Source: Symsagittifera roscoffensis
Lineage: Eukaryota > Xenacoelomorpha > Acoela > Convolutidae
NCBI RefSeq assembly: GCF_963678635.1
Contig: NC_087062.1
Span: 37,722,518-37,782,517, forward strand
DNA: 60,000 bases
Direction: 5' to 3'
Shown here: piece after piece, positions 9,411 to 17,888 of the stretch
How positions within the stretch are numbered: position 1 is the stretch's first letter
Layout of the letters: the number at the start of each line of letters is the position of its first letter
Made by a program: the position numbers and the translations under genes
Notes under the pieces: model-generated
What the model was told of the DNA's origin: nothing
The model's database searches: none
The model's input: only the letters and a program-made list of their open reading frames with translations

Positions 9411-11809
9411 CGAATCTGAGGGATCTGATAGTCCAGGAGGGGGCAGCAGTAGCGTGTGCAAAGCGGAGAGACGCTCTCTGTTTCATTCGATTCCTGATAG
9501 AGCAGATCTCAGTACCTGCATTAAGCACTTGTGTTAAAATGTTGAAGGAAGGCGATGAGCGAACGAAAGCCATGTTCTTACTAGCAATGCTGGATATGCA
9601 GCAAAGTAAGCCGATGAGGGTGAACATGAAAGAACCTGAAGAATTGGAACCCATGAAAAAGATAGACGAGATCAGGAGATTCTCAAACAAGGAGTTGAGG
9701 CTCACTAAAGAATCTATGGGAGCATTGCCAAAATCCAGTGAATACTGTGGACCGATCAAGAAGAAGTCATATAGCTATGTGTCCGGGATTATAGGGATAG
9801 CATACAATCCTTTCCTGAGTGAAGACATACGTGATTGCTTCTTTGATTATGAGCAGGCGGTGTTACTAAGATTCTGGACGTCCAGAATTGTGACGACTAA
9901 GAGCGTTAACAATCCACAGGCCAAATTGGGATTGGTCTTGGAAGAAGAGGTGACTGCACCTTCAGTACCAAAATCTGACAAGAGAGTGGAATTTGGGTTG
10001 GGATTCTCAGATGAATTACTGAGAACGAGCTTGATGGCAGTGTGGGAATTGATGAAGCCATCGTGGTGTCCTAGTCCCAACGCTGACTCAATATTACGGG
10101 CGACACAGGACATACAGAGGGAACTGAATGTGGACTGTAACCTGCGTGACCTCAACATCATATATAATGTGATGACAACAGCCTCTAAGAGCAACGGAGA
10201 AGATAGAGTGGAGTTGCCTGGCTGGGGACCAGAAGACTGGGTCAAACCTGGTAGCTGTCTGGCGGAAGTCTGTGGACTAGAGGGTCACGTTTGTGGAAGT
10301 CTAGACTGTGTGAAAACCCTGGAGAAACAACACAAGCAGTTGACAGTATTGTTTGGAAATGTAGTGATGAAAGCAAGAACGGAAACGGAACTGATAGCAG
10401 ATTGCCATGGAGGAACCGATGTGAATCTAGTGACAGCACTAGGGTTCTACAGCATGTTTGGTTCTTTAGAGTCACTATTGAATCTAGAACAGAAACATGA
10501 GATGGTCACAGCCATCAGCGTAGAAGTATTCCCAGGAGTTCTGCAGACTGAGCAGAAGTATATAGGAAAATGGAGGGAAGCAATCGAAACAGAGATGAAC
10601 ATCAGACACAGCGAAACTTATTGTAGACCATCAGGAGCACGATATTTGGTGGGTTCAACGTTGGCTCCAATGTGCAAGAGCAGATACCCTGTACATTTCG
10701 TGGCTGTGGACGTGAAGAGTACAAGAACGATCGTGGATCAAGCTTTCTCAGTGCCAAAGTGCGTGAGATTGGCGAGAATGTCTGAAAAGTCTTACGAGTT
10801 ACTATGTAAGATGTTCTCAGCGGTCCCAGAAAGAACCAAAGAGGAGTTGGAGTCAATACTAGGAAAGAAGTTCATGGGATATGTGAGCGGGAACTTCAGT
10901 GACTTCGAAAAACAGAAACAGAGAGGATCAACTGTCTCAGATTACAATGCAGTAGATGAGAATGATGAAATCCACCGAGTGATGATGGAAGTGGAACCAT
11001 TGCTGGAAGCTTCGGGAAAACGTAATTGGAGGAGCATCATGTTGACACATGACGAGTTTCCTTGCCACTGCTTGCTGCAGACCTGGTGGTATCCCAAGCG
11101 TAGTAATCTGGTGTTGATCTGGGACTCTGGAGAGCTGCTCTCCATGGGTTTACCAGATTCATCACAGCCCATAACAATAGTAATAGTGGGAGTTATGATG
11201 GCGATACGATGGCTGGAAGCTCATGTGAGAGAAAATAATAGACAGGAGGCACCGACGAGAGAACAATTGCAGAAATTAGATTGTCTAAAAGATTTAGATC
11301 TTTTTGAGACAATGTGCAAAGTTCTAAACATTCCGATGGAAGTGAAGAAGATATGGGCAAGAAAACGATTGACGCCATGGTTCAGAGCTAACATGACTGC
11401 ATGGTTGTACGAGTATGCGAAAAAGCATATGTCGAAGCATGGCAGAGTATACAGTGAATATCAGCTGGACATTGGGGCAGGAGCTTTCAAGCGAGCTTTC
11501 GTGACCCATCGGAATGCAGTGACCACCGCTGTGAAAAAAATTTCCAGGACGGGCGAGCGTAGTGGAAGTGAGAGGGCAGAGATGCTGAAAGAAGATTTGG
11601 AAAGAAACGTGGCGTTGTGTCTCCACAACAGCTTCTGTAGAAACAGAGAATCAAACGTGGATCCCCTACCTTGCTGTAAACAGAGGGTGGAAGAGCAGAA
11701 GTGTTGGAGGACGGCTTCCAACAGCGTCAGGATAGTCAATGACGTGCTACAAGACACGGAAACCGAGAGTGCGGAGTCAGTGTCACAGGAGGAGGAAATG
11801 GAGCATTGA
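9407..11809 (+). CDS. ORF3: 800-residue protein of unknown function with a Cys/His cluster
   Basis: The ATG overlaps the ORF2 stop as ATGA (9,407-9,410), which suggests translation by termination-reinitiation. D keeps the overlap; B has a 1-nt change at the junction. I recognise no family. Visible features: a C-x4-C-x4-H-x-C-x4-C cluster (C284, C289, H294, C296, C301) that could bind zinc; a short hydrophobic run near residues 586-600, too short for a confident membrane span; a basic, well-conserved C-terminal third; and a CC-x-QR-type motif near residue 753. The C-terminal third is conserved even in the divergent copy C (53,937-54,344). No signal peptide is seen. A surface-protein role cannot be excluded, but a nucleic-acid-binding or particle-associated role seems at least as likely. 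Confidence 0.85.
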   Translation: MTNLRDLIVQEGAAVACAKRRDALCFIRFLIEQISVPALSTCVKMLKEGDERTKAMFLLAMLDMQQSKPMRVNMKEPEELEPMKKIDEIRRFSNKELRLTKESMGALPKSSEYCGPIKKKSYSYVSGIIGIAYNPFLSEDIRDCFFDYEQAVLLRFWTSRIVTTKSVNNPQAKLGLVLEEEVTAPSVPKSDKRVEFGLGFSDELLRTSLMAVWELMKPSWCPSPNADSILRATQDIQRELNVDCNLRDLNIIYNVMTTASKSNGEDRVELPGWGPEDWVKPGSCLAEVCGLEGHVCGSLDCVKTLEKQHKQLTVLFGNVVMKARTETELIADCHGGTDVNLVTALGFYSMFGSLESLLNLEQKHEMVTAISVEVFPGVLQTEQKYIGKWREAIETEMNIRHSETYCRPSGARYLVGSTLAPMCKSRYPVHFVAVDVKSTRTIVDQAFSVPKCVRLARMSEKSYELLCKMFSAVPERTKEELESILGKKFMGYVSGNFSDFEKQKQRGSTVSDYNAVDENDEIHRVMMEVEPLLEASGKRNWRSIMLTHDEFPCHCLLQTWWYPKRSNLVLIWDSGELLSMGLPDSSQPITIVIVGVMMAIRWLEAHVRENNRQEAPTREQLQKLDCLKDLDLFETMCKVLNIPMEVKKIWARKRLTPWFRANMTAWLYEYAKKHMSKHGRVYSEYQLDIGAGAFKRAFVTHRNAVTTAVKKISRTGERSGSERAEMLKEDLERNVALCLHNSFCRNRESNVDPLPCCKQRVEEQKCWRTASNSVRIVNDVLQDTETESAESVSQEEEMEH

Positions 11810-11864
11810 CGAATGGTCGAGAAAACAAGAGGCAGCAAGAAAGAAAATTAGAAGAATTTAGAAG

Positions 11865-11881
11865 GTTTAGAACTTCTAAAC
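11865..11881 (+). repeat. Short inverted repeat after ORF3
   Basis: GTTTAGAA-C-TTCTAAAC, arms of 8 bp around one base, sits about 55 bp after the ORF3 stop. The surrounding TTTAGAA-rich block is conserved in B (about 15,444-15,480) and D (about 38,743-38,778). Confidence 0.6.
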
Positions 11882-12168
11882 GACGAAAAAAGAAGAGAAC
11901 AAAGGGATGATGAAGAAAAGTTAAAACTCAGAATTGTTTTATGTGTGTGAAAAACTCAAGTGAGGAACCAAGCAACCAAGTTGTAATTGAAAACTGAAAC
12001 ATTTAAGTTGAGTTTGGAAATTGTTGCATTTATAAATTTGCATTTTGGTTTTAGTTGAAGTGGCTTTAGAGACACTCACTTATTATTTATTTAGAAAGGC
12101 TTGAGGGAAGAGTATATTTAAATATTCCAGCCTGCATGATTGTTTTTAATCACTTAGGAAGACTGATC

Positions 12169-12245
12169 ACTTTGTGGTGACATGAAAAACTTGAGTAACT
12201 TCTTGAGGAGGGAGGTTGTTGCATTGTTCTTTCTAACCACAAAGT
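12169..12245 (+). repeat. Long-range 10-bp stem in the 3' UTR
   Basis: ACTTTGTGGT (12,169-12,178) and ACCACAAAGT (12,236-12,245) are exact reverse complements separated by 57 bases. Both arms are recognisable in D with one mismatch and, weakly, in C (near 54,629 and 54,698). Confidence 0.55.
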
Positions 12246-12323
12246 TTCTTAGTTTTAATATTCAGGACAATAAACAAGCAAGATTTCCGAAGGGAAGGAG
12301 CATAGTAGGATAATTTTAGCTTG

Positions 12324-12353
12324 TTGGTTGGCAGGACTGTCCTGCAAGCCAAC
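12324..12353 (+). promoter_or_regulatory. Conserved 3' UTR hairpin
   Basis: The outer stem is GTTGG/CCAAC and the inner stem GCAGGA/TCCTGC with a CTG loop. D has the same sequence. B keeps the inner stem and changes the outer one to GTGGG/CCCTAC, still able to pair. C has a different hairpin at the aligned place. The role could be RNA export, packaging or stability. Confidence 0.6.
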
Positions 12354-12616
12354 ACTTTTTAAATCTAGGAGAAAAAGTTTTAGTCGGGACATAGACACTG
12401 GAAGTCAGAAAACATGTTTTATCTTAGGTTATATCCTCAATGTGCAGATTAATGAAAGAATTTGAAGGCTATAGTGATGTAGTATGATGCCATTTATATT
12501 CTGCAGTGAGTCGATGTGACGTAGGTAAAAGTAATTTCGTGCATTTTGTAAATTCTGTTCGATGACACTGTAACCATTTAGAACATTGCGCGATTCAATG
12601 AGGACATTGACCGGAC

Positions 12617-12629
12617 TGTCCGGGGAGTA
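12617..12629 (+). promoter_or_regulatory. Polypurine tract of element A
   Basis: TGTCCGGGGAGTA abuts the first base (TGTG) of the 3' LTR. Its position and G-rich run fit the primer for plus-strand DNA synthesis. It is exactly conserved before the 3' LTR in D and in the divergent copy C. Confidence 0.75.
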
Positions 12630-13106
12630 TGTGACATTCGACCAGAATGGCCAAAATGCAGTCTCTGCAGAATTCGGTATTTTAGCAGCAAGCCTTCCGA
12701 ATTGGCGATTTAGAACGGATAAGGACGTTATTTGAACGATTGGCCAAACGGTGAAGGCTAGAAGATTCTGGAATTCTAATTTTTAAAAATTCGAATTATG
12801 ACGTCATATTTCTGAGAAACGTCAGAGACGGCCATTTTAGCTAAAATAGCAGAAAGGAACAGAACAACTTTATCTGCGATTACGAACAGTACGAAAATCG
12901 AGACTAAAAAACAACAACGAACTACCGAACAGCAGAGGACGTTCCGAGTTGCAACTATTGTGCTGTTACAATAGTTGCAAGGCCGTTGCGAGCAACGGTG
13001 AAGGGTAAAACCCAGCCTTCCGAGTTATTGTGAACTGGATATTAAGAAGCTTGATTCACCGGATTCAAGAATCCGGAAGGGTCTCGGGACGTGGACTTTT
13101 ATGAAC

Positions 13107-13115
13107 TTATATTGA
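13107..13115 (+). promoter_or_regulatory. TATA-like element in the LTR of A
   Basis: TTATATTGA here aligns with a better TATA box (TTTTATATA) in both D LTRs (minus strand 37,516-37,524 and 47,538-47,546). It probably positions the start of the genomic RNA. Confidence 0.4.
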
Positions 13116-13410
13116 ATTTTGGCATCCGTCATGTCCTGACTTGAATTTAATTAAGATTTTAATTCGTTTTGACAAGAATGAGGAGCTAGAAGTAGAGGGG
13201 GAAGGGTTGATCCATCTTCGATGGAGATGATGATTTTTATCTACTGAACAAAAACAATAGTAATATAATAAGTAGTAGCCCTGTTTTTAGGATTGACCTC
13301 GTGGTCTGGGGATACAGAGACCCAGCCATGAGCTCACTAATTTTGCATGTAATTCAGTTAATTTGAGCGTTCTGGTCGAAGCCGGAGAGCAGTAACGTTT
13401 TTGTCGACCC

Positions 13411-13420
13411 GATGTAAGAA
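13411..13420 (+). promoter_or_regulatory. Candidate 5' splice donor in the LTR
   Basis: GATGTAAGAA lies about 300 bp after the TATA-like element. It is identical in the 5' LTR of D (47,231-47,240, minus strand) but mutated in the 3' LTR of D, where it would not be used. Pairing it with the acceptor before ORF2 is inference. Confidence 0.35.
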
Positions 13421-13549
13421 AGACCACCGAAAAGTACTGGCTTGGTAGAGACGGTGAAAAGCATGCAAAGCTCTGTTTAGACGCTAGCCAGTCGTCTTAA
13501 GACTTAGTTTTGTTATCCGTCGATATGTATCTTCCGGGCGAATGTTACA

Positions 13550-13653
13550 CGGATTCGATATTCGGATTTCAAAATTTTAATATTCGGATTCGGCTTCGAA
13601 GTGCCGAATACTCGGTATTCGGGTCGAATACTCGGATTCGAATCGATATCCCT
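13550..13653. repeat. ATTCGG/CCGAAT-rich simple sequence between elements A and B
   Basis: Irregular direct and inverted repeats of ATTCGG and its complement directly after the LTR of A. No coding potential is seen. Confidence 0.6.
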
Positions 13654-13836
13654 GATTCGGAAGGTTTGCTGCTATAAACTCGAAACTACTGCATTTGCAT
13701 TTTTGTCTATTCTGGTCGAATAACACATACTCCCCGGACAGCCCGGTCAATGTCCCCATTGAATCTCGCAATATTCGTAAAATTGGTACAATGTCATCGA
13801 ACAGAATTTACAAAATGCACGAAATTACTTTTATTG
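13654..13836 (-). mobile_element. Orphan fragment: LTR end plus polypurine tract plus start of 3' UTR
   Basis: On the minus strand it reads 3' UTR (13,836-13,741), polypurine tract (13,740-13,728, intact TGTCCGGGGAGTA), then the first 74 bp of an LTR. It is a separate copy from the equivalent junction of element B at 14,090, so two element 3' ends lie side by side. Confidence 0.7.
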
Positions 13837-14090
13837 TGACTATTGTTGTTGTGTTTTCGCCGTTTTAGTGTGTGCGAAATAATAAAAGGTTACGTGTCGC
13901 TCATGTCCAAATCGAAATTTTAAAAATTAGCATGTCAGGTAAAACTAACTCTTCCCGATTTGTACAATCCTTCAAATAACGTCACTAATTCATTAAAACC
14001 ATCAATCTTCCCGGTTAGATATTCTCTTTTCTTATCGATAAAAATTCGATTGCGAAACTGCATTTCCGTACGATCTGGTCGAAAGACACA
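13837..14090 (-). repeat. Partial 3' LTR of element B
   Basis: Only the internal-side part of the LTR is left; it ends ...AAAGACACA on the plus strand at 14,090. The adjoining polypurine tract is damaged: the CCGG-containing half is missing, leaving GACCAGGAGTA on the minus strand. The exact outer junction is uncertain by some tens of bases. Confidence 0.65.
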
Positions 14091-14116
14091 TACTCCTGGT
14101 CAATGTCTTCATCGAG

Positions 14117-15329
14117 TCTCGTAGTCTTCATCGAATTGGTACAGTGTCATCGAACAGAATTTACAAAATGCAAAAAATCACTTTTATCCTCCTCATATCA
14201 TTTCACTGCAGAATAGACATGGCATCATACCACACTACTATAGCCTTCCAAATTCTTTCACTGATCTGCACTTTTGTGGATATGACTTAAAACAAAACAT
14301 TTTTTTAGACTTCCAACGTTTATGTCCCGATTTAAAACTTTTTCTCCTAGGTTTAAAAATTGTAGGGACGCAGGACAGTCCTGCCAACCCACAAACTAAA
14401 ACTATCCTTCTATGCTTCTTCCCTCCGAAAATTTAGTTGGTACTGGCCCTGAATATTAAAATTAAGGAACTCGGTGGTTAGAAGGAACAATGAAATACTC
14501 TCCTTCTTCAAGAGATTACCCAAGCCTTTCATGTCACCACAAGTCGTCCTAGTTGATTGAAAACAATCATGCAGGATGGAAAATTTTATTATACTCTCCA
14601 TTCAAGCCTCTATAAATAAATAATAAGTGTCTCTAAACCCACTAACTAAAATCATAATGCCAATTTATAATTGCAACAAATTCTTTAATCTTCAAAACTC
14701 AATTAAATGTTTTCTTTTCAGTTTCTCGTAGTCTTCATCGAATTGGTACAGTGTCATCGAACAGAATTTACAAAATGCAAAAAATCACTTTTATCCTCCT
14801 CATATCATTTCACTGCAGAATAGACATGGCATCATACCACACTACTATAGCCTTCCAAATTCTTTCACTGATCTGCACTTTTGTGCATATGACTTAAAAC
14901 AAAACATTTTTTTAGACTTCCAACGTTTATGTCCCGATTTAAAACTTTTTCTCCTAGGTTTAAAATTGTAGGGACGCAGGACAGTCCTGCCAACCCACAA
15001 ACTAAAACTATCCTTCTATGCTTCTTCCCTCCGAAAATTTAGTTGGTACTGGCCCTGAATATTAAAATTAAGGAACTCGGTGGTTAGAAGGAACAATGAA
15101 ATACTCTCCTTCTTCAAGAGATTACCCAAGCCTTTCATGTCACCACAAGTCGTCCTAGTTGATTGAAAACAATCATGCAGGATGGAAAATTTTATTATAC
15201 TCTCCATTCAAGCCTCTATAAATAAATAATAAGTGTCTCTAAACCCACTAACTAAAATCATAATGCCAATTTATAATTGCAACAAATTCTTTAATCTTCA
15301 AAACTCAATTAAATGTTTTCTTTTCAGTT
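14117..15329 (-). repeat. Tandem duplication of about 607 bp in the 3' UTR of B
   Basis: Bases 14,117-14,723 are repeated almost perfectly at 14,724-15,329; I see one single-base deletion and one substitution. The unit is 3' UTR of the element, including the conserved hairpin. Minus-strand frames inside both units (63 codons) are duplicates of each other and are not taken as genes. Confidence 0.9.
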
Positions 15330-15513
15330 TCAATTGCAAACTTAGTTGCTATGTTTCTCATTTGAGTTTTTGTCACATACAAAGCAATTCTGAGTTTTAA
15401 CACCTTCTCTTTTGCTGCTTCTTTGTTTCCTTCTCTGTTTGTCGTTTAGAAGTTCTAAAACTTCTAAATTCTTCTAAATTTCTTACTTTTTCATCATGTT
15501 CTTCGGCCATTTG
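15330..15513 (-). other. Remaining 3' UTR of element B
   Basis: Non-coding sequence joining the duplicated unit to the ORF3 stop, with the TTTAGAA-rich inverted repeat near 15,444-15,480. Confidence 0.65.
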
Positions 15514-17888
15514 TCAGTGTTCCATCTCCTCCTCCTGCGACATTGACATTGACTCCGCACTTTCAGTCTCTGTGTCATGCAACATGTCGGTAGCTATTCT
15601 GACGCTGTTGGAAGCAGTCTTCCAATACTTCTGATATTTTACTCTTTGTTTATAACAAGGTAGAGGATCAACGTTAGTTTCTCGGTTTCGGCAGAAGCTG
15701 TTGTGGAGGCACAACGTCACGTTTCTCTCCAAGTCTTCCTTCAACGTCTCTTCTTTTTCCTTTCCGTCACATTCACTTGTCCTAGAAGTTCTCTTCACTG
15801 CGGTGGTTACTGTATTCCGATGAGTCACAACAGATCGCTTAAAAGCTCCTGCGCCAATGTCCAGCTGATACGCACAGTACACTCTGCTGTGCTTCGACAT
15901 ATGTTTCTTGGCATATTCGTACAACCATGCAGTCATGTTGGCTCTGAACCATTGCATCAGTCGTCTTCTGGCCCATATCTTTTTCACTTCCATCGGAATG
16001 TTCAAGATTCTGCACATTGTCTCAAAAAGATCTAAATCTTTTAGACAATGCAATTCCTGTAACTGTTCTTTTATCGGAGCCTCCTGTCTATTGTTCTCTT
16101 TTACATGAAATTCCAGTCATCGTATCGCCATCATAACTCCTGCAATCACTATCGTTATGGACTGTGATGAATCTGGTAAACCCATGGAGAGCAGCTCTCC
16201 ACAGTCCCAGATTAACACCAGACTACTACTCCCGGGGTACCATCATGTTTGTAGCAAGCAATGGCAGGTGAACTCATCATGTGTTGACTTGATGCTCCTC
16301 CAATTACGCTTTCCCGAAGCTTCCAGTAGTGGTTCCACCTCCATCATCACTCGATGGAATTCATCATTCTCATCTACTGCATTGTAATCCAAGACTGTTG
16401 ATCCTTTCTGCTTTTGTCTTTCAAAGTCACTGAAGTTTCCCATGAACGTCTTTCCCAGTATCGATTCTAACTCCTCTTTGGTTCTCTCCGGAACTGCTGA
16501 GAACATTTTGCACAGTAACTTGTAAGATTTTTCTGACATTCTCGCTAATCTTACGCATTTTGGTACTGAGAAAGCTTGATCCATGATCGTTCTCGTACTT
16601 TTCACATCCACCGCTACAAAATGCGCCTAGTATCTGCTCTTGCACATTGGAGCTAAAGTTGATCCCACTAAATATCTCGCTCCCGTTGTTCTACGATAGG
16701 TTTCACTATGCCGGATGTTCATTTCCGCCTCGATCGCTTCTCTCCACTTTCCAATATACTTCAGCTCAGTTTGCAACACTCCCGGAAACACTTCTACACT
16801 GATGGTCGTAACCATCTCATGCTTTTGTTCTAGATTCAATAGTGACTCTAAAGAACCAAATATGCTGTAGAATCCTAGTGCAGTCACTAGATTCATCTCG
16901 GTTCCTCCATGACAATCCGCTATCAGTTCCGTTTCCGTTCTTGCTTTTATCACAATGTTCCCAAACGATAACATCAATTACTTGTGTTGTTTCTCTAGGG
17001 TCTTTACGCAATCCAGACTATCACAGAAGTGACCTTCCAGTCCACAGACTTCTGCCAGACAGCTACCAGGTTTGACCCAGTCCTCTGATCCCCAGCCAGG
17101 CAACTCTACTTTGTCTTTTCCGTTGCTCTTAGGGGTTGTCGTCATCAAATTATAGATGATGTTCAGGTCACGCAAGTTACAGTCTGAGTTCAGTTCCCTC
17201 TGCTCGTCTTGTGTCGCACGCAACATCGAATCGGCGTTAGGACTCGGACACCATGATGGTTCCGTCAGTTCCCACTCTGCCATCAAACTCGTTCTTAGCA
17301 TTGCGTCCGAGAATCCCAATCCAAACTCCACTCCGTTGTCAGATTTTGGCATTAGAGGTGCAGTCACCTTTTCCTCTAAGACTACTCCCAGCTTGGTCTG
17401 CTGATTAGCAGCGCTTCTTATCCTTGCAATTCTTGACGTCCAGAATCTTAGCAACACTGCTTGCTCGTAATCAAAGAAGCTTTCGGATATGTCTTCATCC
17501 CTATGATTCCGGATAAGTAACTGTATGATTTCTTCCTGATCGGTCCAAAGTATTCACAGGATTTCGGAAGTGCTCCCATAGGTTATTTCGAGAGCCCCAT
17601 CTCCTTGTTAGAGAATCTCCTTATTTCGTCAATCTTTTTCATCGGTTCCCGCTCCACGGGCTCCCTCATGTTTACTCGCATCGGCTTGCTCTGAAGGATG
17701 TCCAAAAGTGCTAGCAAGAGCAAGGCTTTCGCTCGTTCATCGCCTTCTCTTAGCATCTTGACGCAAGTTTTCAATGCTGGCACTGAAATTTGTTCTATCA
17801 TAAATCGAATGAAACAGAGAGCGTCTCTCCGCTTCGCGCACGCCACTGCTGCTCCTTCTTGGGTCATCAGATCTCTCACATTCGTCAT
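15514..17888 (-). pseudogene. ORF3 of element B, broken by frameshifts
   Basis: Homologous over nearly its whole length to the 800-residue ORF3 of A. The ATG is at 17,888-17,886. The frame is interrupted near 17,460-17,580, 16,980, 16,620 and 16,050-16,240. The Cys/His cluster (CLAEVCGLEGHFCDSLDC) is preserved. The junction with ORF2 has a 1-nt change, so the ORF2 frame runs on past the ATGA overlap. Confidence 0.88.

Larger units (their letters stand above)
11810..12616 (+). other. 3' UTR of element A
   Basis: No gene. The region contains an 8-bp-arm inverted repeat (11,865-11,881), a 10-bp long-range stem (12,169-12,245) and a conserved hairpin (12,324-12,353). Related sequence follows ORF3 in B, C and D, marking it as part of the element. 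Confidence 0.8.
1..13549 (+). mobile_element. Element A: 3' two-thirds of a giant Ty3/gypsy-type LTR retrotransposon, open reading frames intact
   Basis: The window begins inside pol, so the 5' LTR, gag, protease and RT of this copy lie outside. What is visible, in order: integrase with a long C-terminal extension, a 412-bp spacer, ORF2, ORF3 overlapping ORF2 by 4 bp, an 807-bp 3' UTR, a polypurine tract and a 920-bp LTR with TG...CA ends. All three reading frames are open over nearly 12 kb, whereas B, C and D are broken. This is therefore the best-preserved copy and probably a recent insertion. Its target-site duplication cannot be checked because the 5' end is missing. Confidence 0.93.
12630..13549 (+). 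repeat. 3' LTR of element A (920 bp)
   Basis: Begins TGTGACATTCG and ends GCGAATGTTACA, giving TG...CA ends with a short inverted repeat (TGTgACATTCG / CGAATGTtACA). It aligns with the two LTRs of D over its whole length. It holds a TATA-like sequence and a downstream GTAAG, annotated separately. Confidence 0.92.

Noticed and set aside
2865-11809. ORF2 and/or ORF3 as a retroviral envelope protein
   Set aside because: They are in the env position, but I see no signal peptide, no convincing membrane span, no cleavage site and no glycoprotein-like cysteine pattern. The SGNH blocks argue for another role.
13577-13771. 64-codon minus-strand frame in the ATTCGG-rich region
   Set aside because: Composition is driven by the simple repeat and an LTR fragment.
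14410-15207. Two identical 63-codon minus-strand frames
   Set aside because: They are copies created by the UTR tandem duplication and lie in non-coding sequence of the element.
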